Below, piece after piece: positions 9,200 through 16,703 of a DNA stretch of 17,500 nucleotides. A program made the translations under genes and the position numbers. This DNA comes from Halisarca cf. caerulea. Its lineage: Eukaryota > Porifera > Demospongiae > Chondrillida > Halisarcidae. Where the stretch lies: NCBI GenBank assembly GCA_963170055.1, contig CAUJGJ010000093.1, positions 725,001 to 742,500 of the forward strand. The letters run 5' to 3'. Position 1 is the first letter of the stretch. Each line of letters begins with the position of its first letter. The notes under the pieces are model-generated. The model was not told the origin of the DNA and searched no databases. It saw nothing but the letters and a program-made list of their open reading frames with translations.

Positions 9200-9550
9200 T
9201 CCTCCCAGTTCCATCAGTAGCATCTGACACTAGTGGCAATTCCTTTTCTCTTCAATCCAATGTCACCGTTCACTGCAACTGGGACAACCCTTCATACTAT
9301 GTAGCTTGGTACAAGGATGGTAGTCTGATCTACTCCGAGGACCTGGCATTTTCCAATGTCACAACACAACCACCAAATGGTTTTATCATTGCTAGCAGTA
9401 ATGGTCTCCAATACTCCAACCTCACAATCCTGAATAGCAACATGGCTAACGGTGGCAACTACAGCTGTGCTGTTGGCTGTGCAGCTAGAAGTGTTGAGTT
9501 TAACAGCATTCCACCCCGAGCGAGGGCTTCCATCATTCTATCATCCAGTG
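9200..9550 (+). CDS. Exon 11: immunoglobulin-like domain (IgA2, copy 2)
   Basis: A 351-nt phase 1-1 exon with donor g/gtatgt. It starts LPVPSVAS. The core is VTVHCNW, VAWYKDGSL and NGGNYSCAVGC. Against exon 5 it has AARSVEF for EARNVDF and a glycosylation site NYS beside the F-strand cysteine. It is closer to exon 14 than to exon 5, as expected if exons 13-14 were copied from the block containing exons 10-11 or the reverse. Confidence 0.9.
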
Positions 9551-9789
9551 GTATGTGCTGTGATTATTATGATTTGTGATTATGAAAATATTGTACCATA
9601 GCATTAGATGTTATGTCTGTGCAATTATGATTATGGATTGTCCATTGCATGTGCGCAATGTGGTAGAATATCGATTACATATTTTTTACATGTGTTGTCT
9701 TACGGCGTCATAGTGACGTCTAATTTTATCAATTTTTATTGACCAAGATGTGTATGATCCCCTTCACTACTGTTTCCTGTTTCTCTCAG
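9551..9789 (+). other. Intron 11 (IgA2 to IgB)
   Basis: A 239-bp phase-1 intron, the sister of 3940-4119. An extra segment of about 50 bp around 9690-9745 contains the palindrome gacgt-cat-a-gtgacgtc. Confidence 0.7.
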
Positions 9790-10137
9790 TTCCTGGTCAG
9801 CCCATGGTATTCTCCAGGACTCAAACAAACTGTACCATTGCACCCAACACCATAACTTTGGAGTGCTTGAGGATGAACTCTTCAAACTGTGTTGCTTGGT
9901 TTAAAGATGGAGAACTGATTTCTAGTGAAGACCTATCGAATGGTACCACTCTGATGTCTCCATCACGTGGTACAGTATCCAGCAGCTACATGAGGCAGTC
10001 ATCCAACCTAACCATTGTGAATAGCACCATTACTGACAGTGGTAATTACAGCTGTGTATTGAGTTGTGTGGAAAGGAACACTCAGTATGATGCCATCAAC
10101 AGTAGTTCAAGGGACACCATTGAAGTCCTGGTTTTTG
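9790..10137 (+). CDS. Exon 12: immunoglobulin-like domain (IgB, copy 4; probable recombinant)
   Basis: A 348-nt phase 1-1 exon with donor g/gtgagt. It has the IgB cysteine pattern and an intact Ig core. Unusually it has arginine where the others have tryptophan shortly after the B-strand cysteine (LECLRMN against LECLWMN). The core tryptophan in VAWFKDG is untouched. Up to about 10071 it carries exon-6 variants (caccattg, ttacagctgt, gtgtgg). From about 10075 it carries exon-3 variants (aaagg, cagtatgatg, gtttttggtgagtgtcatgttgtgata), continuing into the intron. Confidence 0.9.
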
Positions 10138-10538
10138 GTGAGTGTCATGTTGTGATAATATTTTGGACTTTTGTTTTAATAGTTTGTTTCTAGCTGTTTA
10201 TTCTTGATCCGTGTAAAATCGTAAAACCATTTCCAATGGATGAGAAGGCATATTATACATTATGAATAATAAAAGTAGTAGCCTAATACGCACTTTGTTT
10301 CTTCTTGATTGCTGCTACTTCATATCACTATCATTCGCATGCATTCTATTGGCTACCTCCGTATACTATATTCCCATTCTGCATACTTTTCCCCCAATGC
10401 ACATATAATTTGTTTATATGGTAACTTATATGATTAAACCACAATGGAAAAGGTCTATGAACGTACTAGCTCTCCATTCATGAGTACATTCTATAATAAA
10501 TAGAAATTACTGATTTTACTTTTTTATTTACCTTACAG
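10138..10538 (+). other. Intron 12 (IgB to FN3b)
   Basis: A 401-bp phase-1 intron of the same type as introns 3 and 9, without the foldback element. Its attctattggctacctcc (near 10344) is another empty site for that element. Confidence 0.75.
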
Positions 10539-10850
10539 AACCACCTGGTGAGCCACTTATTGTCAGTTTAGACCTGGGATATCTGATTGTCACCATCAAT
10601 GGCATGGCACCGTCATTCTTTGGTATACCCCCTCCACTCTCTCCCGACTCACTGGTGTTATATGCAGGGAGTATCAAAGCGACAGATCCCAGCTCTGAGT
10701 TTGCAATTGCGATTCGTGCGTTCCATCCAACAGTGAGTGGTACTCTACCCCTTCCTTTAGCTTGTGAGAACTACACTTTGACAATAAGAGCTGAGAACAA
10801 AGCTGGTAGCAGTAATAATGTGTCAAAAAGTTTCGTTCTTGTAGAGAGTG
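10539..10850 (+). CDS. Exon 13: fibronectin type III-like domain (FN3b, copy 3)
   Basis: A 312-nt phase 1-1 exon of type b. It differs from exons 4 and 10 at LDLGYLIVTI. The asparagine of the strand-B N-glycosylation site becomes isoleucine, so this copy alone loses that site. It also has SEFAIAIRAF. The rest, including CENYTL and NNVSKSF, is unchanged. This is the FN3 nearest the membrane in the gene. Confidence 0.85.
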
Positions 10851-11622
10851 GTGAGTACGATATTTTGCATTACTAATACATGGTTGTGTTGTCAGTGAAT
10901 AATCAACAATTACAAGGGACTATAGGCACATCTATATCTTACATGAATACTGTACATACAGCCTTGAAGTAGTCAATAATACGAGGCCCATAGTCTAGTG
11001 AAAGGAGGGAAAGAAGGGAAAATAAAGGTATTTGCTATCTGAATCATCTTATTTCTTGACAAGGTATGTGTAATATAGAAATAAATATCAAGACACAATA
11101 TCCCAAATCAAAGAGTATATAGCATACTCCTAATCCAGTATTCAAAGTAAAATGGTAAGGGAAATGTATGTTGATTGGAATGAAATTTGGGCCATGTCCA
11201 TCATATGCAAATTATATTAAATATTATGACATTGTTACTTGCATGCCATGCATGCAGGTGATATATAGGGCACTCCCCCACCTTGCCTTACATTCATGTG
11301 TGTAGTTACTCTGAGGTTATCCATGCACCTTCCTATGATTTCATAAGATTGAACTTATAACATTGCTTATAGGTATAATATTGTGCCATGTCACAGTTTT
11401 TGCATTTTCATTAGACTGGTAGTCCTGTTTTGTTAGTGCAACTTTTAAGTATACAACTACAAAAACCACATAAAGCAAACCACACACAATTAAACTTAAA
11501 GTACTTGCAGAAGTTGAGGGCTGTCAACTTGTACTATAGATTTTGGTATATGTAGCGGCTTGTAGGACTGCATGAGATGAACTGCTAACCATAGATAAAA
11601 CTTCTCCTCTTCTCTATTTTAG
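10851..11622 (+). other. Intron 13 (FN3b to IgA2)
   Basis: A 772-bp phase-1 intron, the third copy of the long FN3b-to-IgA2 intron. It is slightly more diverged (small deletions, extra sequence near 11440-11480). No independent feature is seen. Confidence 0.75.
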
Positions 11623-11967
11623 CCCTCCCGGTTCCATCAGTAGCATCTGACACTAGTGGCATTTCTCTTCAATCCAATGTCACCGTTCACTGCAACTGGG
11701 ACAACCCTTCATACTATGTAGCTTGGTACAAGGATGGTAGTCTGATCTACTCCGAGGACCTGGCATTTTCCAATGTCACAACACAACCACCGAATGGCTT
11801 TATCATTGTTAGCAGTAATAGTCTTCAGTACTCCAACCTCACAATCCTGAATAGCAACATGGCTAACGGTGGCAACTATACCTGTGCTGTTGGCTGTGCA
11901 GCTAGAAGTGTTGAGTTTAACAGCATTCCACCCCGAGCGAGGGCTTCCATCATTCTACCATCCAGTG
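11623..11967 (+). CDS. Exon 14: immunoglobulin-like domain (IgA2, copy 3; last Ig)
   Basis: A 345-nt phase 1-1 exon with acceptor ctctattttag and donor g/gtatgt. It is two codons shorter than exons 5 and 11: TSGISLQ replaces TSGNSFSLQ, an in-frame 6-bp deletion near the N-terminus. The core is VTVHCNW, VAWYKDGSL and NGGNYTCAVGC. It is the only IgA2 not followed by an IgB exon; the next exon is EGF. The minus-strand frame starting at 12124 overlaps this exon but is a shadow. Confidence 0.9.
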
Positions 11968-12002
11968 GTATGTCATTATGATTGTTATAGTAGAGTATTA
12001 TA

Positions 12003-12166
12003 CAGTCATGACTCTTCAATCCGGCTGCATATGTCGCACTAAAAGATGCAAGAGATCGAGGGTGCTGAATTAGCAAATCGTCATACAATGCACTGTACAC
12101 ATTGGGTACACAGCTGGATAGCAAGGGTTCTGGATTATCATAGGCTAGATTAAAGAGTCAGGACTG
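12003..12166. mobile_element. Tc1/mariner-like MITE with TA target duplication, 164 bp
   Basis: The ends are cagtcatgactctt and aagagtcaggactg, inverted repeats of 14 bp with one mismatch, flanked by TA at 12001-12002 and 12167-12168. The sister introns read attgtaccatagcat with a single TA, which is the empty site. CAGT termini and TA duplication are the hallmark of the Tc1/mariner superfamily. No transposase is present, so it must have been moved in trans. Confidence 0.85.
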
Positions 12167-12520
12167 TACCATAGCATTAGATTTTTATATCTTTGTACAT
12201 ATAATTCTGGATTGTCTATTGTGTGTAATTTGCTAGGATATGAATGAACACAAACTTTCAGCATGTGCAATATTAATTGTCGAGGGTTGGCATATATTTG
12301 CATTTATCATTATATTAACCACTTTTGACCACTGTTGAGTGCATAATCATAAATTCTGGGGAATTAAGCCTACATGTATGTTTGATTCACCCTGAAGATT
12401 TTATATAATTTTATTGTAATAATTTACCATCCAAGTACAAAAAGCCTGTGTACAGTGTGTACCTAATTCAATAATCTGTACAATATATGTGTATTCTGGT
12501 TCCAGTTTCATATCCCTTAT

Positions 12521-12552
12521 AGCCCACAATTACAAGGTGCACATTGTGGGCT
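12521..12552. repeat. Short hairpin
   Basis: Perfect 10-bp arms agcccacaat (12521-12530) and attgtgggct (12543-12552) with a 12-base loop. It is intronic. It may be a remnant of a palindromic element; no function can be read from it. Confidence 0.7.
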
Positions 12553-12898
12553 TATTAAAAATGTTTCCATGCTCATGCAACCATGCAGACCTTTATTTTG
12601 CAACCTTTGTTATTGGTGACTGTTGACATCATATATTACAGTCATCAAATAAAATGGGCTAACTTATCAGTCAGGGCTACATAAAACGGCACCCTGAGCA
12701 TGTAAATTGGTAACTTACAGTAGACTCTATATCTTGTGGGAAAAGCCGTGAAACACAAAACTCTCCACCTTGTATGGTGGAATATTGGCTGGGTTGTTTG
12801 GCGCTTCATTTAGTACTTAAATGTACAGTTTGCTTCATGATGTACATTTGTTCATTTAGCTAGTAGCCTACGTCAGTTTTCATTCCCTATTGTATTAG

Positions 12899-13018
12899 GT
12901 GGATCGCCATGTGACTCAGTTGTGTGCTTGAATGGTGGAAGCTGCCAAGAAACTGATGGGTCTTGTCAATGTCCTCCTAATTTTACAGGACAAACCTGCG
13001 AAACACCCATTACACAAA
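12899..13018 (+). CDS. Exon 15: EGF-like domain
   Basis: A 120-nt phase 1-1 exon with acceptor tgtattag and donor a/gtgtgt. It encodes a single EGF module with six cysteines in classic order: C-D-S-V-V-C, then LNGGSC, then GSCQC, then NFTGQTC. The spacing C-x4-C-x5-C-x6-C-x1-C-x8-C matches the EGF consensus, as does the G-G-S-C turn and the aromatic-T-G before the last cysteine. The calcium-binding D-x-N/D-E consensus is not present, so it is probably a non-calcium EGF. It separates the Ig/FN3 array from the HormR/GAIN stalk. Confidence 0.92.
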
Positions 13019-13415
13019 GTGTGTTTATCCACTATCTAACATTAATGTGCTATACATGAATGACAAACATGCATACAAGCAGTATACAACGTAGTATGTG
13101 GAGAAAGGTACAGGATAGGTAGTATACAAGCTACTGAAGAGGGCAATATAAGATAAGGCTGTACATATGCATGTGACTCAGAGCCATATTTGCAATTACA
13201 AATTGTAGGTTACATTACTATTAAATAGTATGAATTGCAGTGAAACTGTAGTCTAAGAGTGTATAATATATAGCTTTAACACTTTAATAATACTACAGTA
13301 GCAGTTACTGTACAACCCTTAGAAAAAATATTATTATAGTGACCCAATAGTAATGGGTCCTGTGCTCTGTTCAGCATTATATTTCACAGTTCTCTTGGTA
13401 AATGCCTTCCCATAG
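13019..13415 (+). other. Intron 15 (EGF to HormR)
   Basis: A 397-bp phase-1 intron, AT-rich. No repeat family or other feature was recognised. Confidence 0.7.
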
Positions 13416-13651
13416 ACATTCCTTGTTCAGCTCTGAATGAGAGTATCCCTGTGACCAAATTCAACTTCACTCTTGACTTCTCTTGGCCCAGAACAAATTT
13501 CAGTGCCTTTGCCAATATTCAGTGTCCTTGCAGGGCCAACCCAACACTGACCGAGGCTGCTTTTGCTACTAAAATATGTGGACCGAGTGGTGTTTGGCTG
13601 GACACTGTGTACGCATCATGTGTATCCACTGCCCACCAAGCATTGTGCATC
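13416..13651 (+). CDS. Exon 16: hormone-receptor (HormR/HRM)-like domain
   Basis: A 236-nt exon, phase 1 in and phase 0 out, with acceptor cccatag and donor c/gtaagt. The segment F-S-W-P-R-T-N-F, then IQCPC, then A-T-K-I-C-G-P-S-G-V-W, then Y-A-S-C follows the HormR pattern (W-P-x-T, C-P, A-x-x-x-C, G-x-W, C) found in adhesion and secretin-class GPCRs directly before GAIN. Two further cysteines lie outside that pattern (IPCSA at the start, ALC at the end). The family assignment is from pattern only. An alternative acceptor at 13389 is weaker. Confidence 0.75.
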
Positions 13652-13962
13652 GTAAGTGAACTCTACAGTTTCATATGTAAGTGTAGTCATACATAATAAA
13701 TAGTTAACATAACACAATTACTATATGACATAAAAGAGTTTTAATTTCTACATGTCTGTCAGTATAGCTGCTTTGTACTATAAAGTATACCCATGGGGAA
13801 CATGCAAGGCCTGCAGTAGCCTATTTTGAATGATAATAAATTATCCTATATGATATGTATATTGTAGCAGTTATGCAGGTGGGCCTTTGAACAGGATATA
13901 ATAGCAACCGCAAGTGTGCTTGCAGTTAATGCAGCTTTTATATTAATTATTATCTCATACAG
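13652..13962 (+). other. Intron 16
   Basis: A 311-bp phase-0 intron. AT-rich, with no feature recognised. Confidence 0.7.
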
Positions 13963-14097
13963 AACAACCAGTCATTGGATATTACAGTCATCAGGAATCT
14001 CACTTCAAATGCTAGCAGTCTTCAATCTGGGGATCTAGCCGTCGTATCGCAAGCCCTTTCCTCTGTCATTGTGTCAACAAATTTAAGTGATCCATCT
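13963..14097 (+). CDS. Exon 17: GAIN subdomain A, first part
   Basis: A 135-nt phase 0-0 exon (acceptor tctcatacag, donor tct/gtaagt). It encodes 45 residues such as DITVIRNLTS and LAVVSQALSSVI, predicted mainly helical with spaced hydrophobics. This fits the helical GAIN subdomain A that follows HormR in adhesion GPCRs. N-glycosylation sites are NLT, NAS and NLS. The assignment rests mainly on position between HormR and GPS. Confidence 0.7.
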
Positions 14098-14178
14098 GTA
14101 AGTTATCATAAAAGAATATTCAATATTATTTACAGATGCCCCAAAGTTAAGCTCATTTCTCATATGTATGCTGTGTAG
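14098..14178 (+). other. Intron 17 (81 bp)
   Basis: A very short phase-0 intron, gtaagt to gtgtag. It must be removed, because the frame reading through it leaves the GAIN frame and soon stops. Confidence 0.75.
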
Positions 14179-14273
14179 GCAAGAAATATACTGTTTGATA
14201 GCATCAACAGTTTGTTTTCCGCTGATGAGGAAGTACTCATAACAACTAGCCGAACTACAAGTGTGCCTAATTC
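14179..14273 (+). CDS. Exon 18: GAIN subdomain A, continued
   Basis: A 95-nt exon, phase 0 in and phase 2 out (acceptor ctgtgtag, donor ttc/gtaagt). It encodes ARNILFDSINSLFS followed by an acidic segment. ILFDSINSLFS is an amphipathic helix of the kind seen in GAIN subdomain A. The two leftover bases join exon 19 to give a serine codon. It was found because the reading frame demands it, and both splice sites are good. Confidence 0.75.
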
Positions 14274-14446
14274 GTAAGTCATAGCATGTAACATGTACTT
14301 GCAAAATATAGGCGTATCATGACTGTGGAACACCCACCAAGAATCATTGTGGGTTTCTTGGAATCATTATAGTGTATGTTGACTCATATTGCACTAGCTA
14401 TTGCAGAATATAAACATCACATTTAAAATTGATGTGATATGTACAT

Positions 14447-14660
14447 ATTTGTATCCTGGTGAGGGGGCGAATTGTGGGTGGATCAAAGGAAAAAGTGTGC
14501 TGACATTTGTGATGTAGCACAGGTCACTGATATACGCACACTTCCTAACTGATGTCAATTGATGTCAATTAATAGTGTAAGTGGCTGGAACTGATCAACT
14601 CTAGATGAGACTTTACACACCAACATGCAGTAAACAGTGAATGGTTGCCAGGATACAAAT
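14447..14660. mobile_element. MITE-like element with 13-bp perfect inverted ends
   Basis: Ends are atttgtatcctgg (14447-14459) and ccaggatacaaat (14648-14660), exact reverse complements 214 bp apart end to end. The interior has a short tandem (tgatgtcaat, twice, near 14552-14571). No reading frame and no clear target duplication. Its right end abuts the next element. Confidence 0.65.
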
Positions 14661-14779
14661 TAGTTATATCCTGTCCAGGTGTGCTACAGCAGAAAATACA
14701 GTGCTGATGACCTCGGGCTTCGCCCTCGGTCAATCAGCACTGTATTTCTGCTGTAGCACACCTGGACAGGATATAACTA

Positions 14780-14781
<2 letters not shown>
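14659..14781. mobile_element. Long-hairpin MITE with GC-rich loop
   Basis: Left arm 14659-14708 (attagttatatcctgtccag...) and right arm 14733-14781 (...ctggacaggatataactaat) are near-perfect inverted repeats of about 50 bp. The loop (gacctcgggcttcgccctcggtc) is itself partly self-complementary. Related ends and loop wording (ttagttatatcc, gacctcggcttc) recur at 16068-16155. A TA microsatellite follows directly. Confidence 0.8.

Positions 14782-14786
<5 letters not shown>

Positions 14787-14815
<29 letters not shown>
14787..14815. repeat. (TA)n microsatellite
   Basis: About 14 TA units immediately right of the hairpin element. Confidence 0.9.
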
Positions 14816-14819
<4 letters not shown>

Positions 14820-15053
14820 GATTGATGTGTGCAAACAAAATAAGCCGGTAGCCCATAATAATGTAAATTTTTTACAAATTATTCTGTTAAATTTTATTCA
14901 CACTACAGTTCAAGCAACTATATATTTAGCAGCTATTTTTTTCTTCATTGCTTTTGAGCTGCCTTATCCTGTGCACATTAATTCTGGTATGAAAGAAAAC
15001 AATGCAACCAGTATTACTTCACAGATTCAGGATGGTTTTGCATATTTCTGTAG

Positions 15054-15432
15054 GCTGGTTGAAAATCTGGATTCCATCAGTGCTCGGATTGAGCTACCAG
15101 TCAACGGAATGCTTCGTATCAATCGTAGTACATACTCACTAGTAGTAAGTGAAGTGTCTGCTAGTGATGTCCCACCAGAAGGCTACAGTGTGAATTTTGG
15201 AGGAGATGGCTCTGAGTCTATTCAACTCCCAAGATCTCTTTTTAACACTGAAGTACTCAGTACAAGAATATCTGCCTCTATCATTACAGCAAGCGAGTTA
15301 TTTGCAGGAAGGAATTCATCTGAAGTGGTTGTCAGCAATATTGTGTCGTTGACTCTGAATGGACGGAATGTGTCAAATTTGAATGAAGAGATTGTTATCA
15401 CCATAGCAAGAAGACGTAGTGTTAGTTTGCAA
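15054..15432 (+). CDS. Exon 19: GAIN domain, end of subdomain A and subdomain B
   Basis: A 379-nt exon, phase 2 in and phase 0 out. It begins with a helix (LVENLDSISARIELP) and continues into alternating hydrophobic strands (YSLVVSEVSA, VVSNIVSLTLNG). It then has N-V-S-N-L-N-E-E-I-V-I-T-I, the N-L-x-E/x-P-V-x-I-type strand that lies shortly before the GPS in adhesion GPCRs. The donor is caa/gtgtat at 15433, chosen because it is in phase with the GPS exon. An alternative at 15416 (gtagtg) would give phase 1. The 126 residues match the size expected for this part of GAIN. N-glycosylation sites are NRS, NSS and NVS. Confidence 0.8.
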
Positions 15433-15450
15433 GTGTATTGTACATATATG

Positions 15451-15498
15451 GGGCATTGGCTGTATATATCCAATGCCCAGCTATATATAGCTGGGCAT
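15451..15498. repeat. Overlapping palindromes with alternative stems
   Basis: gggcattgg (15451-15459) pairs with ccaatgccc (15470-15478). The same right arm is also the left half of a perfect 26-bp palindrome (15473-15498) centred on ctatatatag. One arm can therefore pair with either neighbour. It starts 18 bases after the exon 19 donor. Confidence 0.8.
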
Positions 15499-15579
15499 CG
15501 GCATATATATATATTGCCATATAGCTCCTGCATTCCATAATGTATGTGTGTCATATGTGCACACAATGGTATATATGCA

Positions 15580-15655
15580 ATATACTTTTGTAGAGTAGCA
15601 TTCAAAGTAGGTACTCCATATACTTTTGTAGAGTAGCATTCAAAGTAGGTACTCC
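15580..15655. repeat. 38-bp tandem duplication, two exact copies
   Basis: The unit starts atatacttttgtagagtagc and ends gtactcc. It occurs at 15580-15617 and 15618-15655 without mismatch, so it is a recent duplication. Confidence 0.9.
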
Positions 15656-15847
15656 ATATTTCATAGTTTTTAAAGCATTGCAGTAATATGTAACGTCATG
15701 AATGCAAAATCAACTGTGAAACATTTAGCTAGGGCTTGAGATTGGAAGGATTTTGTTGGAAATTTGATGCTGTTCAGCTGATATTTCACACGATGTCATG
15801 TAAATGTTAATTGGGAGGATAGTGTGCAGTATTATGTAAATAGTCTA

Positions 15848-15886
<39 letters not shown>

Positions 15887-15887
15887 A
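15848..15887. repeat. (ATCT)n microsatellite
   Basis: About ten tetranucleotide units. Confidence 0.9.
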
Positions 15888-15901
15888 TTTATATTACTAC
15901 C

Positions 15902-16072
15902 CCAGTTTGTGAAAGATCAAAGGAAAAACTGTGCATGTATGGTAGTTATCCCCCGGGTAATAACTACCAGGTATTAATCAAGAGTCAATTTGGTGTTAAT
16001 GAAATCAATTATTGCCGATTAATTAAGTCTACTAATTGATTATCATTTTGCATGGGATAGAAGTTAGTTATA
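15902..16072. repeat. Direct repeat module, copy 1
   Basis: Begins ccagtttgtgaaagatcaaa and runs through gtattaatcaagagtcaatt to gggatagaagttagt. It matches 16234-16399 nearly base for base. It contains a small palindrome (ggtagttatcccccgggtaataactacc). It runs into the hairpin element 16068-16155 and lies between microsatellites. Confidence 0.85.
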
Positions 16073-16155
16073 TCCAGGTTCACTCGCATGATATCCAGGT
16101 CATCGCCCGTGACCTCGGCTTCACCTCAGAACCTGGATATCATGCTCGTACCGGA
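16068..16155. mobile_element. Hairpin element related to 14659-14781
   Basis: Starts ttagttatatccagg. Inner arms gcatgatatccaggt and acctggatatcatgc surround a GC-rich centre (gtgacctcggcttcacctc). End and loop wording match the hairpin in intron 18. The outer arms are decayed. Confidence 0.6.
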
Positions 16156-16172
16156 ATATAGCTATAACATAG

Positions 16173-16177
<5 letters not shown>

Positions 16178-16219
<42 letters not shown>

Positions 16220-16230
16220 GTATATATATA
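16178..16230. repeat. (TA)n microsatellite
   Basis: About 25 TA units with one interruption (tatg, near 16217-16220). It lies between the two repeat modules. Confidence 0.9.
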
Positions 16231-16233
16231 GTT

Positions 16234-16399
16234 CCAGTTTGTGAAAGATCAAACGAAAAACTGGGCATGTATGGTATTTATCTCCTGGGTAATAACTACC
16301 AGGTATTAATCAAGAGTCAATTTGGTATTAATGAAATCAATTATTGCCAATTAAGTCTTTTAATTGACAATCAATTTGCAAGGGATAGAAATTAGTAAT
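16234..16399. repeat. Direct repeat module, copy 2
   Basis: Second copy of 15902-16072, from ccagtttgtgaaagatcaaa to gggatagaaattagt. Its right side leads not into a hairpin but into about 160 bp of unrelated sequence, then a GC-rich centre relative at 16581-16612 (gaggtcattgcccatcacctc). Confidence 0.85.
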
Positions 16400-16659
16400 A
16401 CAATCGAACTTGTTTCCAACAACACCCATGTTGCCGCTAATATGTGCTGTTATAACCAAGTTGTTGTTGTAACCAGGACATTTAGAACAGAGACCATTGA
16501 ATCTGTTCTTGCCATGTGTGTTTGTTGTAAAGAGGTTGATGTTGTCAACAGTGACTTTATAACCTAGTTTGACTGTATCGAGGTCATTGCCCATCACCTC
16601 GGCCTCACCTTTGTATTGGGCGATAACGTGGATATCATTTTCATGCTGAGATACATAAC

Positions 16660-16665
16660 CCACAC

Positions 16666-16702
<37 letters not shown>
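16660..16702. repeat. (CA)n then (TA)n microsatellite
   Basis: About 17 CA units with one interruption (cg), ending in a short TA run. It bounds the second module on the right. Confidence 0.9.

Positions 16703-16703
<1 letters not shown>

Larger units (their letters stand above)
11968..12898 (+). other. Intron 14 (last Ig to EGF), with the array/unique junction
   Basis: The first part, apart from the MITE at 12003-12166, aligns with introns 5 and 11 up to about gctaggatatgaa (near 12230-12244), after which similarity stops. The remaining 650 bp or so is unique. It holds a hairpin at 12521-12552 and a small one at 12765-12782 (tccacc/ggtgga). No further exon is evident, and no trace of a lost IgB exon was recognised. 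Confidence 0.7.
14274..15053 (+). other. Intron 18 with stacked inverted-repeat elements
   Basis: A 780-bp phase-2 intron ending catatttctgtag. It carries the TIR element 14447-14660, the hairpin element 14659-14781 and a TA microsatellite. The continuous open frame from 14827 into exon 19 includes intronic sequence. The acceptor at 15053 is the only one I found that restores phase 2. Confidence 0.7.

Noticed and set aside
267..11967. Rearranging immune-receptor-like (V segment) cluster
   Set aside because: I saw no heptamer/spacer/nonamer recombination signals at exon edges. The exons have ordinary splice sites and join to one receptor stalk.
11876..12124. 82-codon minus-strand frame over the end of exon 14 and the MITE
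   Set aside because: Half is the antisense of the Ig exon and half is MITE interior. It is absent from the sister introns, and no domain is recognised.
13390..13415. Alternative acceptor at 13389 (atttcacag) for the HormR exon
   Set aside because: It would add a segment containing the better acceptor tract, and the extra residues add nothing to the HormR pattern. The acceptor at 13415 fits phase 1 and domain start.
14827..15053. Coding extension upstream of exon 19 in the same open frame
   Set aside because: It includes hydrophobic low-complexity sequence. Only the acceptor at 15053 matches the phase-2 end of exon 18.
15222..15605. 127-codon minus-strand frame
   Set aside because: Antisense of GAIN exon 19 plus palindromic repeat sequence. 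The plus strand has domain and splice support.
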